Position numbers and translations under genes: made by a program
DNA from: Burkholderiaceae bacterium
GTDB lineage: Bacteria > Pseudomonadota > Gammaproteobacteria > Burkholderiales > Burkholderiaceae_E
NCBI GenBank assembly: GCA_019428955.1
Contig: JAHYJF010000143.1
Location: 1 to 8,944, forward strand
Length of the DNA stretch: 8,944 nt
Direction: 5' to 3'
Notes under the pieces: generated by a model
Database searches by the model: none
What the model saw: the letters and a program-made list of their open reading frames with translations, nothing else
What the model was told of the DNA's origin: nothing
Shown here: positions 1 through 7,240 of the stretch, one piece after another
Position numbering within the stretch: position 1 is the first letter of the stretch
How the letters are laid out: the number at the start of each line of letters is the position of its first letter

Positions 1-413
1 CCGACCCTGGTCAGGATCTCGCGGGCGCTCGCCTCGGCCTTGGCCTTCGGTTGGCGCCGGATGTGCAGCGGCATGGCGACATTCTCGAGCGCGCTGAACT
101 CGGGCAGCAGGTGATGGAACTGGTAGACGAAGCCCAACGAGCGGTTGCGGGCCTGGCCGCGCTCGGCTTCGTCCATTTTTTCGAGCCGCCGGCCGAGCAG
201 TTCCACCGAACCGGCGCTGGGCTCATCGAGCCCCCCCAGCAGGTGCAAAAGCGTGCTCTTGCCCGAGCCCGAAGAGCCGATGATCGCGACCCGCTCGCCG
301 GTGGCGACGCTCAGTTCGACCCCGCGCAGCACCGTGACCGCCAGGTCCCCGCTGCCGTAGGTCTTGCACAATCCGCGGCACGACAGCACCGCGACCGGGG
401 CTGCGCTATTCAT
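1..413 (-). CDS. lolD: LolD, ATP-binding subunit of the lipoprotein-releasing ABC transporter (partial, 3' end off window)
   Basis: LolD is the cytoplasmic ATPase of the Lol complex; it powers release of outer-membrane lipoproteins from the inner membrane to the carrier LolA. The 137 visible residues are the N-terminal part of an ABC ATPase (full length usually about 225-235). Walker A is GSSGSGKST at residues 46-54. The Q-loop glutamine is Q98, inside GFVYQFHHLLPEF, a stretch typical of LolD that separates it from other small ABC ATPases. The signature motif, Walker B and H-loop lie beyond the left edge. The ATG at 413 overlaps the end of lolC by 8 bases (ATGAATAG), and a GAGG ribosome-binding site lies 9 bases upstream at 423-426, inside lolC, so the pair should be translationally coupled. 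Identity is confident; only completeness is unknown. Confidence 0.95.
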   Translation of the reverse strand, partial: MNSAAPVAVLSCRGLCKTYGSGDLAVTVLRGVELSVATGERVAIIGSSGSGKSTLLHLLGGLDEPSAGSVELLGRRLEKMDEAERGQARNRSLGFVYQFHHLLPEFSALENVAMPLHIRRQPKAKAEASAREILTRV

Positions 414-1662
414 AGCGCAGCGCCTCGGCAGGACGGACCCGCGATGCCCGCCAGCTCGGATAGAGCGTCGCGGCGAAGGCCAGCACGCAGGCCGTCACGC
501 CAATCATCGTGACGTCATCGACGTGCAAATCGCTGGGCAGGTGATTGATGAAATAGATTCCCTTGGGCAGGACCTGGAAGCCGAACATCGTTTCGATCAC
601 AGCTGTGACCGCCCCGACGTTGAGCGCCAGGACAACGCCGAGCACGACCCCGGCAAAGGTTCCCATCAGCCCCACCGACGCCCCCTGCACCACGAAGATC
701 TTCATCACGCTGGCCGGACTGGCGCCCAGCGTGCGCAGGATTGCGATGTCGGAGCGCTTGTCGGTCACCGTCATCACCAGCATCGAAACCAGATTGAAGG
801 CCGCCACGGCGACGATCAGCATCAGGATGATGAACATCATGCGTTTCTCGATCTGGACCGCGGCGAACCAATTGCGGTTTTCCTGCGACCAGTCGCGAAT
901 CATCAGGTCAGCCGGCAGCGTCCGGGACAATTCGCGCGCGATCGCCGGAGCAGCGAGCATGTCGCTGGTGCGCAGTCTCACCCCCGTAACGCCCTCGACC
1001 CGGAACAGCCGCCCCGCGTCTTCGATATTCATCAGCACCATCGAGCTGTCGTATTCGTAGTGCCCGGCCTGGAAGATTCCGACCACCCGGAGCTGGCGTA
1101 GACGGGGAACCAGCCCGGCAGGAGTGGTGGTGCCCTGGGGCACGATCAGCGTGATGCGATCGCCCATGGCGATGAGCAGCTGGTTGGCCATCTCGATGCC
1201 AATCGCCACGCCATACTCGCCGGGTACCAGGGCAGCGGCCGATCCCGACACGAAGTGCGAGGCGAAGTCGGCCACGGTCGGTTCGACCGCCGGTTCGATG
1301 CCGCGCACGATCACCCCGCGGACGGTCTCGTCGCGGGTCAGCATCGCCTGGCCCGACACGTAGGGCGCTCCGGCCAACACGCGCGGGTTCTTCCTGGCCT
1401 CGAGCACCAGGGTGCGCCAGTCGGTCAGTGGCGCCCTGCCGGCAAACACCTCGATATGCGAGAGCACGCCCAGCATCCGGTCGCGGACTTCCTTCTGGAA
1501 CCCGTTCATGACCGACAGGACCACGATCAGCGCCGCGACGCCCAGTGCGATACCGGCGACCGACAGGGCCGAAATGAACGAAATGAAGCCGTTGCGCTGC
1601 CCGACGCCACGACTGGGGCGGGTATAGCGCAAGCCGACGAGGAGTTCGTAGGGTAGTTGCAT
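406..1662 (-). CDS. lolC: LolC/LolE-family transmembrane subunit of the lipoprotein-releasing ABC transporter
   Basis: Inner-membrane subunit that pairs with LolD to extract lipoproteins and hand them to periplasmic LolA. The protein has 418 residues, close to E. coli LolC/LolE (about 400-414). The N-terminus (ELLVGLRYTR, then a membrane segment at about 28-50 running into VLSVMNGFQKEV) is typical of the family. A large periplasmic domain covers about 52-272. Three C-terminal membrane segments follow at about 275-298, 322-348 and 383-402, and the end PAEALRYE is the usual family terminus. The start is the ATG at 1662: the reading frame stays open well upstream, but that extension lies antisense to the RpfE-like gene and does not resemble the family. 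No clear Shine-Dalgarno is visible. LolC, LolE and the merged type (LolF) are hard to separate; residues 175-191 (PQGTTTPAGLVPRLRQL) sit where the LolA-binding Hook of LolC lies. lolD follows with an 8-base overlap. Confidence 0.93.
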   Translation of the reverse strand: MQLPYELLVGLRYTRPSRGVGQRNGFISFISALSVAGIALGVAALIVVLSVMNGFQKEVRDRMLGVLSHIEVFAGRAPLTDWRTLVLEARKNPRVLAGAPYVSGQAMLTRDETVRGVIVRGIEPAVEPTVADFASHFVSGSAAALVPGEYGVAIGIEMANQLLIAMGDRITLIVPQGTTTPAGLVPRLRQLRVVGIFQAGHYEYDSSMVLMNIEDAGRLFRVEGVTGVRLRTSDMLAAPAIARELSRTLPADLMIRDWSQENRNWFAAVQIEKRMMFIILMLIVAVAAFNLVSMLVMTVTDKRSDIAILRTLGASPASVMKIFVVQGASVGLMGTFAGVVLGVVLALNVGAVTAVIETMFGFQVLPKGIYFINHLPSDLHVDDVTMIGVTACVLAFAATLYPSWRASRVRPAEALRYE

Positions 1663-1695
1663 GGGTCGCGGCAGAGTTTGCCATAGAATCGTCCC
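1663..1695. promoter_or_regulatory. 33-base divergent gap between lolC and the RpfE-like gene; candidate -10 for the latter
   Basis: Both flanking genes read away from this gap, so at least one promoter should lie here or inside the neighbouring coding sequence. On the plus strand TAGAAT at 1684-1689 differs from the consensus -10 by one base. It ends only 6 bases before the GTG at 1696, so transcription would begin at or next to the start codon. No good -35 is visible at 16-18 bases; TTGCAT at 1657-1662 is 21 bases away. I see no convincing minus-strand promoter for lolC, which may lie inside the RpfE-like gene. The -10 call rests on one hexamer. Confidence 0.3.
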
Positions 1696-2769
1696 GTGAC
1701 CGCAATCCTGATGTGCGTCGGAGCTCTCGACGTCGAATATGAAACCCAAGGCCGGCTCGATCCGGCAGCCGCCGAGTTGTTCCGTGGGGCGCTGACGCGC
1801 GCGCGCTGGATCGCGGAAAGTTCCACCGCAGAGCGCCAAACCCGTGAAATGGCCCATGAAACGTGGCTGCGCGAGATCTTCGGCGTCGACCCTGCAGCCA
1901 GCATCGGCGCCTATGCCGGCTGGTCGGCGGATGAAGGCGCCCGATCCGCCGGCGACCTGATCGTGCGGCCCGTGCACCTGCAACTGGCCCGCGACCACAT
2001 CGTCCTGGCGCCGCCGAGCGACGCGACACTGGACGCCAGCGAGGCCGAGGCACTGCTGGCGACCGTCAACGATCACCTCACCGGCCGCGACCTAGCCATC
2101 GACCAGCTTGGCGTCGGTCGCTGGCGGCTGCGCTGCGAGACGCCGCTGCGGCTCCAGAGCTGGTCGAGCGCGCTGGCGAGCGGCCGCAACATCTTCGACT
2201 ACCTCCCCGATGGCGAGGACACCTGGCTCTGGCGCCGCCTGCACGACGAGATCCAGATGCTCTGGCACGACCATCCGGTCAACCTCGCCCGGGAAGAACG
2301 GGGCGAGAGTCCGATCAACGGCCTGTGGATCGAGGGGCGCAGCACGCTGCTGACCGCGGCGGGCGCACCCTACTCGCAGGTGCTCGCCCAGACCCCGGTC
2401 GTGGCCGGATTGGCGCGAGCAGCGGGGGTTTCGGTACGCGAGTGGACGCCAGCGACAGGCACCGCCGACCGGGGCCACGAGAAACTGGCCAGCGTGCTCG
2501 CTCAAGCCCAGCCGGTGCTGGTGGAATTCGCGCTCTGGGAACAGGACACCACGGCAGCCGACTGGCGCGGCGTCACCACCGGCTGGAGCGCGCTCGCAGC
2601 GGCCCTGGCGCCGACATTGAGCCAAGCACCCAGGACGCGGCAGTTGGAACTGGTCTTGACCGGGCGCGAGCGCATCGTCAGGCTGGGCTGGAGTCCGGCT
2701 GATGGCTGGAAGTTCTGGCGGCGCTTCGATGCCAACCGCTTGCTGGCGGGCGCAAGGCAGGATGACTGA
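1696..2769 (+). CDS. RpfE-like conserved protein of unknown function (often labelled phosphoglycerate mutase or RpfE-type regulatory protein)
   Basis: A 357-residue protein of the family encoded next to recJ in many beta- and gammaproteobacteria. One member is RpfE of the Xanthomonas rpf (virulence regulation) cluster. Family hallmarks are PVHLQLARDHIVL at 92-104 and DEIQMLWHDHPVNLAREERG at 184-203, followed by PINGLW at 206-211. The next residues are usually WGGG-like but here read IEGRS. No signal peptide or membrane segment is evident, so it is probably cytoplasmic. Some database entries name such proteins cofactor-independent phosphoglycerate mutase, but I see no metal-binding or catalytic motif of that enzyme, so no reaction is assigned. 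Translation probably starts at the GTG at 1696; an in-frame ATG at 1711 is the alternative, and neither has a Shine-Dalgarno. The stop overlaps the recJ start by 8 bases, implying co-translation. Family membership is fairly sure; function is unknown. Confidence 0.8.
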   Translation: MTAILMCVGALDVEYETQGRLDPAAAELFRGALTRARWIAESSTAERQTREMAHETWLREIFGVDPAASIGAYAGWSADEGARSAGDLIVRPVHLQLARDHIVLAPPSDATLDASEAEALLATVNDHLTGRDLAIDQLGVGRWRLRCETPLRLQSWSSALASGRNIFDYLPDGEDTWLWRRLHDEIQMLWHDHPVNLAREERGESPINGLWIEGRSTLLTAAGAPYSQVLAQTPVVAGLARAAGVSVREWTPATGTADRGHEKLASVLAQAQPVLVEFALWEQDTTAADWRGVTTGWSALAAALAPTLSQAPRTRQLELVLTGRERIVRLGWSPADGWKFWRRFDANRLLAGARQDD

Positions 2770-4471
2770 GCCGATGTTCCGCCGCCGGGAGGTGCCGGCC
2801 GCGGCGGCGGCCCGGCTACTGAGCGCCGGCCTCGACCCGGTACTGGCAAGGGTGCTGGCCGCCCGCGGGATCGACTCACCCGCGGAACTGGGCCTCGACC
2901 TGGCCGCCCTGCACCCGCCCAGCGCCCTGCTCGGCGCCGACCGCGCCGCCGTCCTGCTGGCCGATGCCATCGCCAGTGGCGCCAAACTGTGCGTGATCGG
3001 CGACTACGACTGCGACGGCGCCACCGCGAGCGCAGTGGCGGTGCGCGGGCTGAGAATGATGGGCGCCCTGGTTGATTACCTGGTGCCGAACCGCTTCGAG
3101 CACGGCTACGGGCTGAGCGAGGCAATTGTCGATCTCGCCCTCAACCATCCCCGCCTCGGGCGCCCGGACTGGCTGATCACCGTCGACAACGGCATCACCA
3201 GTGTCGCGGGCGTCGCCCACGCCAATGCGGCCGGGATGCGGGTAATCGTCACCGACCACCACCTGCCCGGCGAGCAACTCCCGGCGGCCGCCGCGATCGT
3301 CAACCCGAACCGGCCCGGCTGCCAGTTCCCCAGCAAGAACCTGTGCGGCGCCGGGGTGATGTTCTACACCCTCCTGGCACTGCGCGCCGAGCTGCGCGAA
3401 CGCAACACTTTCACCGGCGCCGAGCCGGCGCTCGGGGAACTGCTCGACCTGGTGGCGCTGGGCACCGTCGCCGATGTGGTGCGACTCGATCGCAACAACC
3501 GACTGCTCGTGGCCGCGGGGCTACGCCGCATCCGCTCCGGCCGCGCCAACGCCGGCATCCGCGCGCTGCTGCGAGTCGCCGGTCGCGATGAGTATCGCAC
3601 CGGCAGCACCGACCTGGGATTCGCCCTTGGGCCACGAGTCAACGCGGCCGGACGCCTGCAGGACATTTCCCTGGGAATCGAATGCCTGCTCAGCGACGAC
3701 CCCGACGCTGCCACGCGTTTGGCCGCCGAACTTGACGGCATCAACCGCCAGCGCCGCGGCATCGAGCAATCGATGCGCGCACAGGCGCTCGACGAGATCG
3801 GCGACTTCGACCCTGCGCGGCTGTGCGCGGTTGCGTACCGGCCTGATTGGCACGAAGGCCTGGTGGGACTGGTCGCGGGCCGGCTCAAGGAGCGGCTCCA
3901 CCGGCCAACGGTGGCGCTGGCACCGGCCAGTGCCGAGCCGACGATGCTGCGCGGCTCGGGACGCTCGATTCCCGGCGTGCACCTGCGTGACGTGCTCGAG
4001 CGCGTCAACACCATCGCGCCCGGTATCCTGGTGCGCTTTGGCGGACATGCGATGGCCGCCGGCCTGACGATCCACGCCACCGACCGCGAGCTTTTCGAGC
4101 AGGTGCTCGAACAGGCCGTCGCGGAGATCGCCGACCGCGCCGCTTTCGAACGCGAACTGCTGACCGACGGTTCGCTCGCCGAGGCCACTATCGATCTCAC
4201 GCTGGCCGATACCCTGGCCGAGCAGATCTGGGGCCAGGGATTCCCCGAGCCCTTGTTCTGCGATCGCGTCGAGGTCCTTGGGCAGCGGGTGGTGGGCGGG
4301 GCGCACCTCAAGCTCGATTTACGCTTCGCGGGCAAGCGGGTCGACGCGATCGCCTTCCAGCGCCTCGATCCGTTGCCCGAGCACGCCAAAATTGCCTACC
4401 GGATCGGCCGCAACGAGTACCAGGGACGCGCCACGATCCAGTGGCTGGTGGAAGCGGTCGGGACCCCGTAA
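2762..4471 (+). CDS. recJ: RecJ, single-stranded-DNA-specific 5'-3' exonuclease
   Basis: RecJ degrades single-stranded DNA 5' to 3' in RecF-pathway recombination, mismatch repair and base-excision repair. The 569 residues match the usual length (577 in E. coli). DHH-family motifs appear in order: I, DYDCDGATA at 81-89; II, VDNG at 141-144; III, TDHH at 164-167; IV, LGTVADVV at 233-240; then LGPRVNAAGR at 289-298. The DHHA1 part holds DWHEGLVGLVAGRL at 362-374, GSGRSIPG at 398-405 and RFGGHAMAAG at 425-434. A C-terminal OB-type domain follows from about 465, including GFPEPLF. The expected metal-binding aspartates and histidines are present. I chose the ATG at 2762, which overlaps the upstream stop (ATGACTGA) and has AAGGCAGG directly before it. 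An in-frame ATG at 2702 would put 20 unrelated residues in front, and the ATG at 2774 is a lesser alternative. Confidence 0.97.
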   Translation: MTEPMFRRREVPAAAAARLLSAGLDPVLARVLAARGIDSPAELGLDLAALHPPSALLGADRAAVLLADAIASGAKLCVIGDYDCDGATASAVAVRGLRMMGALVDYLVPNRFEHGYGLSEAIVDLALNHPRLGRPDWLITVDNGITSVAGVAHANAAGMRVIVTDHHLPGEQLPAAAAIVNPNRPGCQFPSKNLCGAGVMFYTLLALRAELRERNTFTGAEPALGELLDLVALGTVADVVRLDRNNRLLVAAGLRRIRSGRANAGIRALLRVAGRDEYRTGSTDLGFALGPRVNAAGRLQDISLGIECLLSDDPDAATRLAAELDGINRQRRGIEQSMRAQALDEIGDFDPARLCAVAYRPDWHEGLVGLVAGRLKERLHRPTVALAPASAEPTMLRGSGRSIPGVHLRDVLERVNTIAPGILVRFGGHAMAAGLTIHATDRELFEQVLEQAVAEIADRAAFERELLTDGSLAEATIDLTLADTLAEQIWGQGFPEPLFCDRVEVLGQRVVGGAHLKLDLRFAGKRVDAIAFQRLDPLPEHAKIAYRIGRNEYQGRATIQWLVEAVGTP

Positions 4472-4508
4472 TCGCTCATCCGGGTGGTTTTATAGCTGGG
4501 CGATCGCT

Positions 4509-4514
4509 TATAAT
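4509..4514 (+). promoter_or_regulatory. Consensus -10 box (TATAAT) of a likely prfB promoter
   Basis: A perfect TATAAT lies in the 72-base gap between recJ and prfB, in a local AT-rich dip that stands out from the GC-rich surroundings. The -35 region is poor: at spacings of 16-18 bases it reads GTTTTA, GGTTTT or TGGTTT, each with few matches to TTGACA. Transcription would start near 4520-4521 and leave a leader of about 23 bases before the prfB ATG. Read-through from recJ remains possible, since no terminator is visible after recJ. Confidence 0.5.
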
Positions 4515-4518
4515 GAGA

Positions 4519-4538
4519 GGTTTACCAAAACTGGTACC
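4519..4538 (+). repeat. Small inverted repeat (hairpin or operator-like dyad) in the prfB leader
   Basis: GGT at 4519-4521 and ACCA at 4524-4527 pair with TGGT at 4532-4535 and ACC at 4536-4538. This gives seven base pairs with a two-base TT bulge on the left and a loop of AAAC (4528-4531). It begins at the predicted transcription start and ends 5 bases before the prfB ATG. It could form an RNA hairpin at the very 5' end of the message or be a DNA dyad; the sequence alone does not decide. There is no clear Shine-Dalgarno between it and the start. Confidence 0.4.
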
Positions 4539-4543
4539 AAGCA

Positions 4544-5648
4544 ATGGAAGCCGAGCGCATCAATCAGATCGAGTTGCGGATTGCCGACCTCAGAGAGCGT
4601 GTTGCTGCGCTCAGGGGGTATCTTTGACTTCGATAACCGCAAGAATCGCCTCGAAGTCGTAAACAGCCTGCTGGAAGCGTCCGACGTCTGGGACGATCCG
4701 CAGCGCGCCCAGGACCTGGGACGCGAAAAGAAATCACTTGAAACGGTCGTTGAGTCGCTCTCCGGACTGGACTCGACGATGCGCGACGCCGCCGAGCTTT
4801 TCGAGATGGCCAGCAGCGAGGAGGAGGACGAGACGTTGATCGCGCTCGAGGGCGACATGGACGCGGTCAGCGCCGATGTCGAGGGCCTTGAGTTCCGGCG
4901 GATGTTCTCCAACCCGGCCGACCCCAATCCCTGCTTCCTGGAGATCCAGGCCGGTGCCGGCGGCACCGAGGCCCAGGACTGGGCGGCGATGCTCTTGCGC
5001 CAATACCTGCGCTATTGCGAACGCAAGGGGTTCCAGGCCGAGGTGCTGGAGGAGTCCGAGGGCGATGTCGCCGGGATCAAGGGCGCCACGATTCGCGTAA
5101 CGGGCGAATACGCCTATGGCCATTTGCGCACCGAGACCGGTGTTCACCGTCTGGTGCGCAAATCGCCGTTCGATTCAAGCGGCGGGCGGCACACCTCGTT
5201 CGCCTCGGTCTTCGTCTACCCCGAGGTCGATGACTCGATCGAGATCGACATCAATCCAGCCGACTTACGCATCGACGTCTATCGCGCTTCGGGCGCCGGC
5301 GGCCAGCACGTCAACAAGACCTCGTCGGCGGTCCGGATCACCCATCTTCCAACCAATACCGTGGTCCAGTGCCAGAACGATCGCTCCCAGCATCGCAACC
5401 GCGACGAGGCCATGAAGATGCTCAAGGCGCGGCTCTACGAACTCGAGCAGCGCAAGCGCCAGGCCGAGCAGGACAAGATCGAGGCCGGCAAGAGCGATAT
5501 CGGCTGGGGCCACCAGATCCGCTCCTACGTGCTGGACAATTCCCGCATCAAGGATCTGCGCACCAACGTCGAGACCAGCAACACCAAGGCAGTGCTCGAG
5601 GGCGATCTCGACATCTTCATCGGCGCCAGCCTCAAACAGGGCCTATAA
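4544..5648 (+). CDS. prfB: Peptide chain release factor 2 (RF2), made by programmed +1 ribosomal frameshift
   Basis: RF2 reads UGA and UAA stop codons and triggers peptide release in the ribosome. The gene is in two frames: 27 codons from the ATG at 4544 to CTT at 4622-4624, an in-frame TGA at 4625-4627, then the +1 frame from GAC at 4626 to TAA at 5646-5648. The joined product has 367 residues (365 in E. coli). The stop-recognition tripeptide SPF is at 207-209 and the catalytic GGQ at 252-254, within ASGAGGQHVNK. The residue matching E. coli position 246 is alanine (A248), as in most bacteria, not the threonine of E. coli K-12. The start is set by elimination: the only in-frame codons back to the TGA at 4514 include no other ATG or GTG. 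A continuous call in the second frame alone would lose the real N-terminus. lysS follows after 43 bases, as in many proteobacteria. Confidence 0.97.
4612..4627 (+). promoter_or_regulatory. RF2 autoregulatory +1 frameshift site
   Basis: The sequence CAGGGGGTATCTTTGA holds all parts of the known RF2 site: an internal Shine-Dalgarno-like AGGGGG (4613-4618), a three-base spacer TAT, the slippery CTT (4622-4624) and an in-frame TGA (4625-4627) followed by C, the weak termination context. From AGG to TGAC it matches the E. coli site base for base, as I recall it. When RF2 is scarce, termination at TGA is slow and ribosomes slip from CUU to UUU, continuing into the +1 frame, so RF2 controls its own level. 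Confidence 0.97.
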
Positions 5649-5691
5649 GCGCCCTGCCCGTACGCATAATTCAATTACCGGCGGTGACCCA

Positions 5692-7224
5692 GTGAACAAC
5701 GAAGCCCAGCCCGACACGCCCATCCCGGCTCCCGGCGACGAGAACCAGATCATCGCCGAGCGGCGCGCCAAGCTGGCCCAGATTCGGGCGGCGGGGGTCG
5801 CGTTTCCCAATGACTATCGCCCCGAGCACCGGGCTGGAACCCTGAGCGAGCATTTCGGCTTCAAGTCACGCGAGGAACTGGCGAGCGAGGAAATCCGGGT
5901 ATCGCTGGCCGGGCGCATGATGCTCAAGCGGGTCCAGGGCAAGGCGAGCTTTGCCACCATCCAGGACGGCTCCGGCCGGATCCAGCTTTGGCTCAACGAC
6001 GATGGTATTGGCGCCGAAGCTCACGAGACCTTCAAGCACTGGGATCTCGGCGACATCATTGCCGCCGAAGGCACCCTGTTCAAGACCATGAAGGGCGAGC
6101 TCTCGGTGCGCTGCGCCAGCGTGCGGCTGCTCGCCAAATCGCTGCGCCCGCTGCCCGACAAGTACCATGGGCTGGTCGACCAAGAAGTGCGCTATCGCCA
6201 ACGCTACGTCGACCTGATGGTCAACGCGGCGGTGCGCGACACCTTCGTGCGGCGCAGCTCGATCATCCATGCGATCCGCTCATTCATGCTCTCCAACGGC
6301 TTTCTCGAGGTCGAGACGCCGATGCTGCACATGATCCCCGGCGGGGCGATCGCACGCCCGTTCGTGACCCACCACAATGCGCTCGACCAGGAAATGTTCC
6401 TGCGCATCGCTCCCGAACTGTTCCTCAAGCGCCTGGTGGTCGGCGGCTTCGAGCGGGTCTTCGAGGTCAACCGCAATTTCCGCAACGAGGGCATCAGCCA
6501 GCGCCACAACCCAGAGTTCACCATGATGGAGTTCTACGCCGCCTACACCGACTACCGGTGGCTGATGGATTTCACCGAGGAATTGATCCGCGACGCGGCG
6601 ATCGCTGCCACCGGGGCCACCGTACTGCCCTATCAAGGCGAAATGATCGAGCTGGGCAAGGCGTTCGACCGCTTGACGATAACCGAGGCCATCGCCAAGT
6701 ACGCGCCCGGCTACAGCACCGCACAGCTCGACGACACCGACTTCCTGCGCACCGAACTGCAGCGCCTGGGCGTCGACACCGCGCAACCCCAGTTGCGCGC
6801 GGCCGGACTGGGCGCGCTGCAGCTGGCGCTGTTCGAGGAGACCGCCGAGGCCAAGCTGATCCAGCCGACCTTCATCATCGACTATCCGATCGAGGTGTCA
6901 CCGCTGGCGCGCGAATCGGACGACCGACCGGGTATCACCGAGCGCTTCGAACTGTTCATCACCGGGCGCGAGATCGCCAACGGTTTCTCCGAGCTCAACG
7001 ACGCCGAGGACCAGGCCGAGCGTTTCCTGGCACAGGTCGCAGCCAAGGAGGCCGGTGACGCCGAAGCGATGTACTACGACGCCGACTTCATCCGGGCTCT
7101 CGAATACGGCTTGCCGCCGACCGGCGGTTGCGGCATCGGCATTGACCGGCTGGTTATGTTGCTGACCGACAGCGCCAACATTCGCGACGTGATCCTGTTC
7201 CCGGCGCTCAAGCGCGAGGACTGA
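5692..7224 (+). CDS. lysS: Lysyl-tRNA synthetase, class II
   Basis: Charges tRNA-Lys with lysine in the cytoplasm, usually as a homodimer. The 510 residues match the family (505 in E. coli). An N-terminal OB-fold anticodon-binding domain covers about 67-150 (IRVSLAGRMMLKRVQGKASF onward). The class II catalytic core follows: motif 1 region at about 183-215 (FLEVETPML), motif 2 at about 258-280 (VNRNFRNEGISQRHNPEFTM), and motif 3 at about 478-490 (GGCGIGIDRLVML) with its arginine R486. ATP- and lysine-pocket stretches PELFLKRLVVGG and REIANGFSELND are intact. In the loop after motif 1 the protein reads PGGAIARPF where E. coli has PGGASARPF. The start is the GTG at 5692, with GGTGA at 5683-5687 as ribosome-binding site. 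CATAAT at 5665-5670 resembles a -10 but has no -35, so co-transcription with prfB is the simpler reading. Confidence 0.97.
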   Translation: MNNEAQPDTPIPAPGDENQIIAERRAKLAQIRAAGVAFPNDYRPEHRAGTLSEHFGFKSREELASEEIRVSLAGRMMLKRVQGKASFATIQDGSGRIQLWLNDDGIGAEAHETFKHWDLGDIIAAEGTLFKTMKGELSVRCASVRLLAKSLRPLPDKYHGLVDQEVRYRQRYVDLMVNAAVRDTFVRRSSIIHAIRSFMLSNGFLEVETPMLHMIPGGAIARPFVTHHNALDQEMFLRIAPELFLKRLVVGGFERVFEVNRNFRNEGISQRHNPEFTMMEFYAAYTDYRWLMDFTEELIRDAAIAATGATVLPYQGEMIELGKAFDRLTITEAIAKYAPGYSTAQLDDTDFLRTELQRLGVDTAQPQLRAAGLGALQLALFEETAEAKLIQPTFIIDYPIEVSPLARESDDRPGITERFELFITGREIANGFSELNDAEDQAERFLAQVAAKEAGDAEAMYYDADFIRALEYGLPPTGGCGIGIDRLVMLLTDSANIRDVILFPALKRED

Positions 7225-7240
7225 GCCGGCTGGGCAGCCG

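Noticed and set aside
908..2053. Long minus-strand open frame (381 codons) across lolC and the RpfE-like gene
   Set aside because: It is out of frame with lolC, is rich in Arg/Gly/Ala/Pro as GC-rich shadow frames are, and matches no family. lolC and the RpfE-like gene explain the region.
1663..2076. Upstream extension of the lolC frame by 138 codons
   Set aside because: The extra residues are unlike LolC and lie antisense to the RpfE-like gene. The ATG at 1662 gives the normal family N-terminus and length.
2702..2761. Earlier ATG for recJ at 2702
   Set aside because: It adds 20 residues inside the upstream gene that are not RecJ-like. The ATG at 2762 gives the expected length and a coupled overlap.
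3364..4389. Minus-strand open frame (341 codons) antisense to recJ
   Set aside because: Ser/Arg/Ala-rich low-complexity translation with no motif, lying wholly inside recJ, whose protein matches its family along its length.
4278..4625. A 116-codon N-terminal extension of prfB in the +1 frame
   Set aside because: This frame is antecedent to the frameshift point and overlaps recJ. The true N-terminus comes from the zero frame starting at 4544.
7227..7240. Hairpin CGGCT-GGGC-AGCCG just after lysS as a lysS terminator
   Set aside because: It is followed by AAAA, not T, on the plus strand, so it lacks the form of an intrinsic terminator for lysS.
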